A DNA stretch of 64,000 nt, taken from positions 62,001 to 126,000 of the forward strand of contig CAJNAR010000176.1 of assembly GCA_905220665.1 (NCBI GenBank). The letters run 5' to 3'. A model generated the notes under the pieces. The model saw only the letters and a list, made by a program, of their open reading frames with translations, did no database searches and had not been told where the DNA came from. Positions 12,660 to 24,279 of this stretch are shown piece after piece; positions within the stretch are counted from its first letter, which is position 1, and the number at the start of each line of letters is the position of its first letter. The position numbers and the translations under genes were made by a program. The DNA is from Albugo candida (Eukaryota; Oomycota; Peronosporomycetes; Albuginales; Albuginaceae).

Positions 12660-15100
12660 TCTTTACTATCACATTGAAAATTGTGCCGGTCCTTTGACGT
12701 CGACAACCTAGAGAAATATAGACAAAACTAATCAAGAGGAATAAGGATAACGTAAAGTTTCTGGAAAATTTTATGGAAGGTATCTGTGGTGAATAATGGT
12801 GGTTAAAATGAAACCAGTCGGATATGCGACTTAAATAGTGTCCATCATTTTATCATGAACAGTACGGTACACGTAGACATATGGTACACATCAGTCTACA
12901 TCATATTTATTGGACAATAAACCAATGGCTATTGGCGAACCCTTCCTGTAGGCTTCAAATGACTGGTATGGTGAACAAACAACCTTGAAAATATAATAAA
13001 TATACTTTTTGGTTCATATTGCTGCGCAGTGTTTCCGGTTTATTCGAGACCTTTGATGAAGGACTTCGAGCAGTCTAACCCGAAGACCACCACACTGACC
13101 TTTGAAATAAANGTGTAGCCATTCGTAGCACAAAAGTGCTTGAGTGTTCCTGTACAACTCGTGCTATCGAGTCTGGTTCGATAACTGCGCACCTCAGCAT
13201 TGTTTAATTTAAGCACTTTCAAAGATTTTGCATTGCCAATATTGTTCACAATACGGATTTTCACAATTGTTCATCTATGATTTAAAAGTGAAGAAGACCG
13301 ATACTTGTTTGGTGAGCTAAGCAGTATTACCACGATGTGCTGTTTTTTGTTCTCGGTTGAGGTTTGCGATAAACAGACTATGTGAGGATATGAGGAATTT
13401 CATTTCTATTCGGGGCGGTTGTGGAGCGAATTACTCCATAAGAAATTCGTCGAAAAATCGACGAAGGTTGGAGGTGGTCATGATTCGAATTTGATTAAAG
13501 AAGGTAAGCAGTATTTTGTCTCTGTAAAAGACATGTACACCTGGATTACCGGCACCCATGCCACGAGATCATCACGAACCAATATGAGCCTTTGTCATAG
13601 CAAAATGCCTTGATAACAAATCTTTCGGATCACAGGGTACGATTGTAATTTCTATTTTTAGAGAGAGACTTATTTTTAAACTAAATATATTTTTTTAAAT
13701 TTAATTATCGACGACACAGTAGTGCCTAAAAAGAAGAAAGTTTTCCTCGAGTCGCGAAGCTGTTCGGACGCCTTTTTATTCCGTAGATGCGACAGGGTGT
13801 ATCAGTCGTAATAAAGTACTTCAGACAGCTAATGCGCTGTTTGAGATATTCAACATGCTGAGAGCGTCATGAAGTCAGAATGAATGTCATTTATATTCGC
13901 ACGTAGCTAATGAAGTGGATTCTGCAATGCATCACTGCAAGGCATCTAGCATCCACGCATTGGGTTATAACAGAGAATCAAAGAAGTTTGAAAAGTACAA
14001 GACATTTCGTATTGCGCTTGCTCGACTGATAACCATCATTTTGTGGGATTGTGCTACGAAATGTTTACAAACAGCTGCAATGGCATCTCAACAGAGGGCT
14101 TATTACAAGTGAAAGTTGCTTCACCGATAAGATCCATTCACAAATCTTGCATTGCCCGGGTAACGCTTTCCTCTCAACTGCTTTATGTTCGTGAGCTAAG
14201 TGCATGAGGCGGATGCGTACTGCTTGATATTGAATTAATTAAAAAACCGCAAATTGTCTTCCATCATACTGCCAAAGAATTAATTCAAGTAATATAAAAT
14301 TCTTGCAGTTTGGCGACCGAGTTATACACACCTAAATTTTTTGTGGTCGCATGTTCGTGCAGCATAGTGGAACTTTATAACGGCATCCAGCCATATTCAC
14401 TTCGCTTTATCGAGATTCATCGTGTGTAAGCAATACCACTTACTTACAAACGAAAGTTCTACAAGCTTCCAGGTGTTCGTTAATATGTTTTCGAGCTTAG
14501 ACGGAAAGGTTGTCTTGTTCGGGAATCTGTAGTCACCTTTTTATAGATCGTTGTCATGATCGACTCGACCACCGTAAACATGAACTGCTGCGACTTCATT
14601 GAGTTCATTGGATGGGACTGAAAATGAGTTAAAGCGCTGCTTATGCCGAGAATGTTTTGATACTGATGACATTAGGATCACCCACCACGCCGTAGCCATA
14701 CCCGATGTGCCTCATCTTTTTCTAGGAGCTGAATTCCTGCTGGAATTATGATATTTTAGCACTCGTCAGCATTCCAACCAAGCTCAAATGGCAGATAATT
14801 TGATGTGAAAGTACCCAGGAAGGATAGGAACAATCTTTCCTCTTCCTTACACGCCGTCAACTCTCACGAGTCCTCTTCCATCCCCTCGATGTAACCAAAA
14901 GTCATCCAATGTTGATACAATCACGTAGAGATAGGACACAACGGATACAGAGCGAGCTCGCCTTTTTGGAGAAATCACGGCATGTTTGGAGTTGTGTCCT
15001 TCCATCTTTTTTTAAATATACATAGTTTCGTCTCGCGTTCGATATGTTGCCAGTTCGATCTTGATTCTGGTTTCTTCAAGATATAAAGCCCGACATTATA
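12660..15100. other. No gene recognised; one ambiguous base
   Basis: No convincing gene. One unresolved base (N) is at 13,112 inside a minus-strand frame (13,264-13,040) that has no recognisable domain. If the LINE pieces at 12.3 and 15.9 kb are one element, its RT should lie here, but I could not find RT motifs. Confidence 0.4.
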
Positions 15101-15104
15101 TTTT

Positions 15105-15580
15105 GCAATCAGCGTTCGGGTGGGGCAGTGGAATCCAATCAACATCTCATTCTCGATTGCTATCACACGGAATGATTATGTCTGGAGCTACTTACGAGTT
15201 GGGGTCATTTCTTCTTATCCCGAGCATATTGGACGCATACTGCACGTGCAATTGTGCCAGCACAACGGTCGGCATGGAAAAATTATCAGTAAATTAAATT
15301 TGATTTAAGGCTTGCATTGCAAGCGTTGACGCTTCAATCCATCTGGAGAGAAAGAAATCGTCTTTGATTCCATCAGCGATTAGCTACTCCGGCAGTTCCA
15401 GAAATTTCCGTGATCTGAACGCATTCAACTTGCAAAGATGCTGCGTCATCTCGCAACGCAATCATCATTTGGTGGATTATTCAGAATTTCACAATCGTTG
15501 CTGCGGGTTGGGCACCAGCAGGTTGAAATCCAAGTGCAACTCGGATACTAGTCCTGTTTGGATGGCTTATAGTAATGTGG
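15105..15580 (+). repeat. Dispersed repeat, copy B
   Basis: Inverted relative to copy A at 2,945-3,490. Shared landmarks include WNPINISF, the later R/HILHVQ block, the DNA stretch reading cttgcattgcaagcg, and a Cys-Gly region near the end. Both copies have independent frame breaks. Family unknown; a retroelement 3' region is one possibility. Confidence 0.6.
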
Positions 15581-15929
15581 CGTACACCTATTTGCAAAAA
15601 ATGATACTATGGACAATTTTACAATTTTCACATCATGCACACGCTGAACACAGTCTCGTATTGTGGTGGTTTTGAGGCTACCGCCATACAGAACTATCAA
15701 AGAGAAGACACATTATCATCTAAAATAGGTTTTTCACGAACGTGTGTTCTCTTTATATTTGGTATTTAAGATAGCGTAGGCATCCAGGAAGTCAGTAGAA
15801 TTCTAGTAATCTAGACACCTTTAACTGAACCCAGTTGGTTAAAGAATTTTGGGAACTCTAATTCCGTCATCATCTACTTTCGAAAACATTATGCGTTCAT
15901 TTGTGCAATGTGTACCTGCTACTTATTCT

Positions 15930-16343
15930 GCTATACAACTGCGGTTGTTGTCTCACAGAATGCGACATTCATAGTCTTGAAGCGTATCACCGCCATAATA
16001 TCTACCGCATCCTCCAGATTGTCTTTCCCCAGCCCATCAGGGATAGATCGATACTAGCACTCGTAATCTCTCCGAACTCAACTGAATGAGTCTCGGTGGA
16101 AGCTATTTGATGACATTCTCCGTCGTCCACAGTCTATCCGAGACAGCTGAACGTGCTCCGGTACTATTATTCCGCTGGAAAACTGCTCTCTTATTGGGTT
16201 TGTACACCCAAAAGTCTCCCAACTACTCTACACAAGGACCTCCGTCTCGAAATAATTTTCCATCGCCGTCTCCACAATACAGAAGGTCTATATGCCACAC
16301 TTTAGACTGTATCAAATGGACAGACCTTACCCAGCCGATCTAG
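15930..16343 (+). pseudogene. LINE C-terminal domain remnant
   Basis: The translation reads LEAYHRHNIYRILQIVFPQ then PIRDR, followed after a frame change by SRWKLFDDILRRP. This matches the C-terminal 'Leu-Glu-x-Phe/Tyr-His-Arg-Arg ... Arg-Trp-x-Leu-Phe-Gly-His-Ile-Leu-Arg' region after the reverse transcriptase of many eukaryotic non-LTR elements. Stops and shifts interrupt it. It ends just before the left arm of the large inverted repeat. Confidence 0.6.
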
Positions 16344-17632
16344 ACTAGTCTGGAACCAGCTCACGCAATAAAGGTAAAGTCAAGCGAAAGCCAAATGTAG
16401 TGTTCAATAATACGAACGCGATGCCTCCGCGGAAACGCTCATAGTAATAATATGAGCCCGTTTTTCTTGGTGGTAACCGTTATTTTGGGACACAAAAAAA
16501 AAGATTGCTGAGATGCAATTTCAATCAGCCTCAATACTTTGATAAGAAAGTAAATTGTAATGTCTATATTTCATTTCTTCCCGGATCTGCGTTTTCTATT
16601 GCTATCCGAGGCTATGAAGATATAGATGATCAATCCATTCGATAGATTATTTCTCAATTGGCCTAATACCGTTGCATTTTTGCGCTTAGCTTAAAGCATG
16701 ATTAAAGTGTTCTCCCTATCTATGCCAAAAGAAAATGAGACTTTTTTCGAGGTTGAAAACATTTGCAAAGTGGCTATTGTCAGGAATAAACAATTTAGAA
16801 AAGGGATGGAAAGAAACGGGGACTGCTGACAATAACAAGCTCAATTTCGTTGACTGATGCAAACCGACTACTAGTGTTATAGTCTAAATTATTGAACGTG
16901 GTGCACGTTCACTGTTCTATCTCACTCCATGAGGTACGAACCAGAACTGATGATCTAATTTGTTAAGGAGGTGGCTAACTATCAAAATCCCGCTGCAATC
17001 CGCGGTATGTTTCGTCAAGTTTGTGTATCCATTAAAGTTCGAAGATCCCTTGTCGGCGTACATTCAGCCAATTCCTCGGAATTTAAAACATCAATTTCTC
17101 CTCTTGATATTTCATGCTGACTAAACTTCCTGACAAAGAAGCTACCTCAAGTGCGTATCACCTGGTACAAAGTTATTCATTTTGTATGAACAGACTTGCT
17201 GCTCTCCCGCCATGTTTCGTGTATAACTATGATGCTATTAATTATTGCTAGAACGTTTATATCGATTTACCTAGTACAAGCAAAGTGATAGCATACTTTC
17301 AATGCGCCAGAATGAATGAGGTATTGTCATGCAAGCGTGGACTAAATCTGACAATTTGAATGAATTGAGAAAGAAATCGGAATTTTACAAGGCTGAGATT
17401 CTTTACTTCGTATGCAGATTCGTATGTGAGATCGTTAAAGTTGAACATATCAAAGCTTTGCCTTTCCACCGAAGAAAAGTGTTCTCAATCGCCTTATCAT
17501 GTTGTATTCTTCCTTCTTGCTCTATCGACATAGCTGTAATTTAGTTAAGTTCCGTTGGAAGTTTTTTTGTATTTCTTTGAAGGCTCCATTAAAACAACGG
17601 GTAAATCACATAAAGAAGAAAAAAGGATCAAA

Positions 17633-18043
17633 TCAAGTTTGAATGAGTATGAAAATGAAAGTACCAGCATAGCTCCAGAAAATGGAGTCGTAAATTACGA
17701 GAGAGGATACATCGAGCACATTCAGCAACAAGTTGCGATATATTAAAATGCCTGGAGATTTGATATAGATTCTGGCAAATGATTCAAGTGCAGAGAGTAC
17801 AAATAGGGCATCAAAGACATGCTTACTATTTCTGAGAAAGAACTCTGATTTATGAGAGCAATTGTGAATTAGGTAGGAAACTTTATCAAGTGGATCGCGT
17901 GAGTATGATGGAAAAAGAATGTAGCAGCGTTGCTTAAGCAGCAAAATACAAAAGAAAAAGCATGACCAGTCAGTGTGTGGCCAGCATATCATGCTTCTAA
18001 AATTAGGAAGAAGTGATGGTCTCACGAAACACTTACAGAGCAT
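17633..18043 (-). CDS. Unrecognised 136-residue ORF (left arm)
   Basis: ATG-initiated frame of 136 codons, identical in the right arm. The product is hydrophobic in patches, with a run around CFFFCILLL and a hydrophobic C-terminus, and has several Cys. No family recognised. A coding-like hydrophilic frame overlaps it on the plus strand (17,555-17,746), so either or neither may be real. Confidence 0.22.
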   Translation of the reverse strand: MLCKCFVRPSLLPNFRSMICWPHTDWSCFFFCILLLKQRCYILFPSYSRDPLDKVSYLIHNCSHKSEFFLRNSKHVFDALFVLSALESFARIYIKSPGILIYRNLLLNVLDVSSLVIYDSIFWSYAGTFIFILIQT

Positions 18044-18480
18044 ACGACGATTGTGTTTGCGTCACTTTCTCATTAGTGTTCCAAGCGGAGCGCGTCAAAA
18101 AAATTGAGCTAGAAATTTATTTTAAAAGGAGTGCAACTTGGAAGAATAATTGAGGGATGAACAATTCCACTTCCATCAACTTTTCATCAATTCCTGGACG
18201 CAAATATACTAACATAATCTAATATTCCATGTAGGGAGTTCATGTCACGCCTACATTGAGTCACCAAAACGGACTCAAGCATAGTCACTGATTGCTGTGA
18301 CAAGATTTCGATGGAAAAGGGTGCTGGTACACAAGAATACAAGCCTCTTTTACATGATGACATGCCAGAATGTATCCTCTCGCATTTGATATCCGTTTTT
18401 ATTTAATGCAGACGACTTAATGAGACCTTATTATAATTTAAGAGGACTCCTTGACTTTGGTTATTTACATCGCTGACCAT

Positions 18481-18724
18481 GCTGAGCAATAACCGGCTCA
18501 CATGCTTCGCCGCCAATCATTACCCACACTCAAAAATATTCAACATACTCACGTCTAAACGCTATTATGCGATGGTCAGCAGTCATAAATGAACACAATG
18601 GATGGGAATTAGACCTGCTGAGCAATNACNGGCTCACATGCTTCGCCGCCAATCATTACCCACACTCAAAAATATTCAACATACTCACGTCTAAACGCTA
18701 TTATGCGATGGTCAGCAGTCATAA
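18481..18724. repeat. 108-bp direct duplication with Ns, left arm only
   Basis: A 108-bp unit starting gctgagcaat at 18,481 is repeated at 18,617 (offset 136 bp). The second copy carries the two Ns (18,627 and 18,630). The right arm has one copy. Where the left arm has the second copy, the right arm has about 35 bp of unique sequence. The left arm is therefore 72 bp longer here. The Ns within a duplicate inside an otherwise identical repeat point to an assembly or consensus error, not biology. Confidence 0.85.
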
Positions 18725-19662
18725 CGACATCGCAACCGACACATTGGAAGGACGCTCATTGCGCTGTTTGGAACGAAGATCAACGCAATCACACGTCGCT
18801 TTATTCGAATATGACCACAGCATGCAATATCAGTGTCGCTGCAGTGGCACTATCTCCGAAAGAGTATGACAGTTGCCTCGTAGCGCTTCCAAGTCATTCA
18901 GCTCTTGCGGTGTTTTCATTCTAGCATTGCGAATTCGTACAGAAAATCAGATAGCATGCGTATGAGACTGTCGTGAGCTCGCTGCAACGGTGGAGTTTCG
19001 GTTTGGGTGTGGATTTGCGCTTTATGTTCAGAGTACGATGACGGTTCCGGCTGGTACTGAAACAATTAACGTGTCTTCTCACACATTTTCTTTGAGACTG
19101 AAGTACCGAGGTATGGAAGACCGAGAATTCATTCCTTGCAGCCTACAATGTCAGAATCACCCGATGTGCTTCCCCGCCGCGTTTCCAGTGCACATCTTTC
19201 GGTTCCACCAATGGCTTCTTTGTCTCACGGCATTGAAGTAATGGAAAATCGGCACGATTGCAATAATTATTGTTTGAGCGATTGAAGAGGCGTAACACAC
19301 GAATCGTCACGATGGAATTGAGCTGAAAGAAGCTCAAAAAAAAAGTGGAGGTGCTTTCCTTAGCGACAGAAGGATTGGTTATGAGAGAAGCAGCGGAATG
19401 GAAGAACGCTTTTCGATATCGTGCTGTATCGATACGAATGCCTACTACATTGGAGCTTGGACATTGCATGTGGCTTCAGAATAACGCATTCACTCTATCT
19501 CTCTAGTACACATACGTTTCTGGCTCCAGGAATTGGATCTTACAGTTCTCAATCTCAACCTTGCCATTTGGGTCTCGAAACAGCGTAGCAAGCAGAAGGT
19601 GTAACCAGGAATGCAATCGTTCGGATCGAAAGGTGGAGAGTGAGATGTGGAGAGAGTGAAAG

Positions 19663-20215
19663 GTGGAGAGAGTCATCAATTATGTCCAATGGAAGGAATT
19701 ATTCGGTCGTGGGCGGCATGGTATGGAGCAAGTGGAGATCATATCGTATACAGCAGACAAAGAGGACGATGAGTGCAGTAAGATGGCGTCGATCTCCCAG
19801 CAGATGAATGTGTTCGAGAAGGAGAATAGGGAATTACGAGCAAGAGTGAACGATCTCCAAAAACGAAGCAAAAAAGCGGCAATCAAGCGAGATCAAGAAT
19901 ATGAGGATCGACACGTATCAGCGCGTTATACGTGCTGAGAATGAAACGTACGCGGAGCAAGTCGATAGCTTTTCTGAACGTTTGTATCGCCACACTGAAA
20001 GCTGCACGTTGTCTCAGTCCCTTAAAGTGCCTTCTTCTATGACGACACTATATAAAGATGTCGGAAAGGCAAAAATGGTATTGGAAGCTTTATTGAAGCA
20101 ACAATAGCATCAAAGAACGTTACTGGAGGTTGAAAAAAAACAATTGCGCACGCAACTGCTTGAGTTTGAGCCTTGTCACGCTTTAGCGATCGATCATGAC
20201 GACAAGAGCGCGGAT
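19663..20215 (+). pseudogene. Broken coiled-coil protein gene (left arm)
   Basis: Frame 19,663-19,938 encodes a heptad-rich stretch (ISQQMNVFEKENRELRARV, then NDLQKRSKKAAIKRDQEYE). The sense continues one frame over from 19,901 (RVIRAENETYAEQVDSF to MVLEALLKQQ). After an in-frame stop at about 20,105 it goes on as a Lys/Glu/Leu-rich segment (LEVEKKQLRTQLLEFEP) to about 20,215. One frame change plus a stop indicates a pseudogene unless introns are involved. Coding-like frames upstream (18,990-19,470) may be its 5' part. It is a coiled coil by appearance only; the family is not recognised. Confidence 0.5.
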
Positions 20216-20879
20216 TGACGGGACAAGCGACACGTATGGTTGAGCTGATGATCGAGTAAAGGCGTATGTGCTGACAGAGGAAGTATTAAACGGTATAGTT
20301 GATCAATTGATCGCGTGATAAGCCAATTTCTTTTAGTTGGTGTCGTTGGATCAGAACGCAGCATACATTATCTCATTCAAAACGCTCGCAGTGTCACAGA
20401 AACAAACATTCCGTGCACAAATGTCGCAAACCTTTTCTATAATTTCACATAATCGCAGTATGTGACCATCTGATCTATAGAAAACTTTAATGTTCATTTT
20501 CCTACTTATGAGCTTAGGTATCATAAAATTTTCGTTACTTCATTGGTTGTAGGAGCTGTGTGTTACTTGAATTACTCAAACGGCAACACTTTGGGTTTCG
20601 AATTAGCAAATCAAACTTTTGGATCGTGTGTACGTGCTTGGAATGTGGAGTTGTGGCTGTACACAGTGCATTTACTGTTTCTATCGAGCGGTAGTCAGCC
20701 GAGTTGACTACTTATATCAGATGTAGCGCACAACACTGCGACATCGAACCCTGGATTGCGTCCACGTTGTCTATTCTACTTGATTTACTCGTTGACTTGT
20801 CTGATTTAGAATCTTCTATGGATTCTCATTAGATTACAGAAATTCAGGAAGCAATCGTTTTGCGCTCTCGTTTATTCTC

Positions 20880-20886
20880 TCATTTT
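20880..20886 (+). promoter_or_regulatory. Putative oomycete initiator element
   Basis: TCATTTT fits the oomycete initiator consensus YCAYTYY and lies 35-41 bp before the ATG at 20,921, a usual distance for oomycete transcription starts. The motif is short and would occur often by chance. Confidence 0.35.
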
Positions 20887-20920
20887 TGAATTTGACTTGG
20901 AAACGACGCCGACCTCGACC

Positions 20921-22069
20921 ATGGGAAAGCCTATCATACGTAGAATATATCTGCTGCTCAGTCTCCTCGTCGCGATAATGGTCGCACCAGCTGAGGGAGA
21001 CAAGAAATGCCCTTTTAAGAAAGCGGTGAATTGTGAACTCCTGGATCCGCAGGATTCATCAACTTCTCCGACCGAGGTCACTATGGTCGAGGGTTCCGCA
21101 CCAGTTGGGTACAAGTGTAATTCCAAAACTCCACTCAAGACGCTGAACCTCGACCCATTATCATACAATGATGTGTGCAAATCATTTCAGTATGATTTCG
21201 ACGGAGATACGCTCCGAATATCAACGAAGCCTAAAGAAGCATCGAAACTTATCCCAAGGTTCGCGGCAGAAGAGATAAAGACGGGTATCTGGCAGGTAAA
21301 CATGGAAGCGGGGCATTGCATAAGCGAAAATGATAAAAAAAGATCTATTCAGTTCGATATTGGTCGCGAGAAGCTCATGGTACCTGTCACGTTTAAAGCG
21401 CATTTCTTAACCCAATGGCAGAGAAGCGAGCAGACAAGAGAGCAGACAAGTAAGAACCGAGTTGGATTTGCATTCAATGTTAAGCAGTCAGAATCAGAGC
21501 ATTACACTTTTTTCATGGCCCTAGAACTAGCGGAAATCGATTTTCATGATGGGGATACATGGATCTTTGGGAGAGCGGCAATGAAGGTTCTTAAACCTAG
21601 CTTCATAAAACTTGATGGGTCGACATTCAAAGTCCAAATTGGGCTTCCGCAGATAAAGAAAAAACATTCTTCCGTACATGGAACAGCGACAACGTCTGGT
21701 AATAGCCAACAACTCAGAAGTACAGAGCCACATCAAAGCGCTGTTACACCAAGTTGGTGGGCGCATTGTAGTGGGGGAAGAGCTATTGCCACTCCTACAA
21801 CTAGAACTACTCCTACAACTAGAACTAGACGTTATTATTACGGATCATCTTCGGACTCCGACTGTTGTTGGGAGTGCGATATGGGAAGCGACACTTGGTT
21901 CTGGTGGGATATGGGAAGCGGCTGTTGTTTCGGGTGCGATCAGGTAACCGAGTGTTGTTCCGTTTGCTTCGAAAATATCACGTGTAATATCGACCCCGGA
22001 GTGGCATGCGACTATGCTTGCTCATTTCTTTGTTGCATCCTTCAATGCTTGATGGCAAGAGATGATTGA
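20921..22069 (+). CDS. Secreted Cys-rich candidate effector, 382 aa (left copy)
   Basis: The ATG at 20,921 sits in a strong context (CGACCATGG) and is chosen over an upstream TTG. Residues 1-26 form a signal peptide: basic start, hydrophobic run YLLLSLLVAIMV, cut near APAEG. The body (to about 260) has three early Cys in a C-x7-C-x27-C pattern, an FQYDFDGD block and no membrane segment, so it should be exported. A Thr/Arg linker (tandem TPTTRT) then leads to a C-terminus with 15 Cys in the last 70 residues. That tail contains a repeated DMGS motif with Trp-rich spacing and several CC pairs. No RxLR or enzyme motif is seen; the function is unknown. The family has an exact copy at 52,392-51,244 and a broken relative at 43.8-44.5 kb. 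It is intact in both arms while neighbours are broken, which argues for a functional gene. Confidence 0.85.
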   Translation: MGKPIIRRIYLLLSLLVAIMVAPAEGDKKCPFKKAVNCELLDPQDSSTSPTEVTMVEGSAPVGYKCNSKTPLKTLNLDPLSYNDVCKSFQYDFDGDTLRISTKPKEASKLIPRFAAEEIKTGIWQVNMEAGHCISENDKKRSIQFDIGREKLMVPVTFKAHFLTQWQRSEQTREQTSKNRVGFAFNVKQSESEHYTFFMALELAEIDFHDGDTWIFGRAAMKVLKPSFIKLDGSTFKVQIGLPQIKKKHSSVHGTATTSGNSQQLRSTEPHQSAVTPSWWAHCSGGRAIATPTTRTTPTTRTRRYYYGSSSDSDCCWECDMGSDTWFWWDMGSGCCFGCDQVTECCSVCFENITCNIDPGVACDYACSFLCCILQCLMARDD

Positions 22070-23289
22070 AAAAGGGCACTAACAGAAAACCAGCTATGTT
22101 GAGCTTGAATTCGGTTTTGCAAAGTTAGGATTCTCCTTATAAAGAACTTCTAACACAATTTCGTTACGATTCTGTTGAAAGCTCTTGAATTATCTCCCGT
22201 TTGTAGGCGTACTCCTACAAATTCAACACAATCGATTGACTATTGAAGGATAAAAACAGCAAGGAATCACCAGCAATTCATGACCCGCTTTACAGCTACT
22301 CTGAACGATTGATGCGAGGGCATCAAACAAAGCTTCAAACAAGAATGCACGATATCAGGGGATCATCTGAGTGAATCATATCCACTGCGATGTTGTTGAC
22401 CGACGTTGCTTGTGATGATGCACATCCAGAGCAAGTGCTGGTGTGACGGAATCTTCTACACGATTCAAAAATTGTCATGTATCTTGCAATCGCTTCTCGC
22501 AGCCATTATGTGGTACCCCATCCGCGTCTCTAGAGTCTTCACGACCAGCAGGGGATCACTGAACATCACAATGACACTCGACGCGTCTTTATGTCACCTC
22601 CATCTGCTAACAAGTCATGTTTCTTCCGTCCTTACTAATACTGATGCAAACTGAGCTTTAAAGAACAAGGAAGGCTTCAAGCGAGTACCACTTTGTCTAT
22701 CATCAGACGCCAGGTTTCATGAATAAGAATGTGAAATTTTCGGCAGCGGATCTTCAGCCGATAGATAAATTCAAAAACATCTGGTGATAAACCACATTGT
22801 CTTCATCCACTGTTTGGGAGAGACTGATGCATCGTCTATGAGTCTTACCGATCCACAAGGAAGCTCGTTTCGGCTGGAATGAAGGAATTCGGATGGTGGT
22901 TGTTGCTTAAGGTTTGCGATGAAAAAAGGCAACGTTTGGAATTGTTATGTGTGCCGGAGATAGACGCAACTACATCGAAGGCCTCGCATTAAGGGCCCTC
23001 CAAGTCCATAACATGTGGATGTGGCACGAAGGTGGCGCGTGTGTACGGATGACTACAGAATTGCACGTCAAATGTCAGTACGATTCGATGAGCTAGGAAT
23101 TAATCAGAGGGAGGGATAGTTACTGGCTGATCAGAAAATGCGAATCAGATAGAGTACCTTCAAGCCACTGGTTTTGAAGCATCAGAGACAATTGAACTCG
23201 AAAGGCAAGAAAGAAGAGCGCAATTTTAAAAAAAAAGGAATACAAATAGAATAGAAGCCTGAAAATATATCCGGGTTTGATTTCGATCC

Positions 23290-24045
23290 GATAAATCTTC
23301 CCTTATACGCAGGTGGGGCAATTTTTACGGCTGCGATCGATCAATTCGATCCCTGATGATGATGCGTCAGCCATCTTCTCGACGGTATCAAAAGCGAGGT
23401 GGCCCAAGCGTTTGTGTAAGTTCATCAGTGTACACTTAATTTTACCATCGACTCGGTCTCCCGGTCGTTTGAGCGCAAAGCTGCATACACCACATTACTC
23501 TTGGCTATCAAAGTGGAATCTGCCTCCACATTTATCGTCAGGACATTATTTTCTTTCACAATCTCTAACACTGTTGCTCCATCCCTAGCGCGCTTAGATT
23601 ACAGTTCTCCGTCAGTGTGTGACAACACCACACCTTCTCTTTCCAATCTACAGTATGAGAGTAAGCTGTGCGCCACGTGTTCCGCATAGTACACATTGCT
23701 GACAGTGATTTTCCGATGCTCTCAATCAACACGCTATTGCGTGTTGACAGTCCTCATTTTGCTGACCTCGGACGATTCGTCACAGTCTTCAGGATTCACT
23801 AATATCCCCGGGTCCATTATCAGGTGCCGGCTTGCACCACTGTCTAGTATCCATGTGTGCCTCGAAGTCTCGTAGTCTCTCCCTACGCTCAGCGCGAACG
23901 CCGAGTGTGGAGCATCAGCCCTTTCCTTGCAGTCTCTTTTGAATTGGCCAATCTCGTTGCACTCGTAGCAATGTTTCTGGTTTTAGGCGTCACCGCGTTT
24001 GCAATTGTTCTGACGCCACCACGGCCTAACCCTCAGCCTTAGTTG
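23290..24045 (-). pseudogene. copia zinc knuckle, protease and pre-integrase remnant
   Basis: The knuckle reads CYECNEIGQFKRDC, which has the CCHC spacing but Gln in place of the zinc-binding His. About 40 residues later comes ILDSGASRHL, the aspartic protease active site (D-S/T-G-A) of copia elements, intact. After a break the pre-integrase domain shows LHKRLGHLAFDTVEKMAD and a CPTC pair, corresponding to the His/Cys zinc site at the integrase N-terminus. Frame breaks between the blocks make the gene inactive. Confidence 0.8.
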
Positions 24046-24279
24046 AGTTTCTTGTCCCACTGTCTACGATCGACAAATCTTAGAATGGGCTCGCGAAATC
24101 AGCTAGTTCTCATGGTTGCCGCAAATGATCTCCGCGAATGCCTATCCATACGAGTAAACATCGCGCGTCTCTTCGCAGATATACTGCAGCACAAATCAAG
24201 CGGAGCAATTCGCTGCTCCCGCTATCGCGATCAGATACTGGTACTGGTCGATTCAGTTCCTATTGTCCTGCTGCTTCGC

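Larger units (their letters stand above)
16741..23295 (+). repeat. Large inverted repeat, left arm
   Basis: The arm pairs in reverse complement with 49,785-56,375. The core 17,203-22,588 is essentially identical to 56,037-50,725. All long frames in it recur unchanged. The only differences I found are a poly-A length (nine versus eight near 19,335) and a 108-bp duplication containing Ns at 18,481-18,724. Outside the core, homology continues but drops sharply. Inner flank (16,741-17,202): many substitutions and an insertion of about 115 bp in the left copy. Outer flank (22,589-23,295): many substitutions and an insertion of about 160 bp in the right copy (about 50,300-50,458). An identical core inside older diverged flanks suggests recent gene conversion, or a recent duplication of the core between already related sites. 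Confidence 0.93.

Noticed and set aside
20921..22069. RxLR or CHxC-type effector assignment for the 382-aa protein
   Set aside because: No RxLR-EER or CHxC motif lies after the signal peptide; only its own C-x7-C start pattern is seen.
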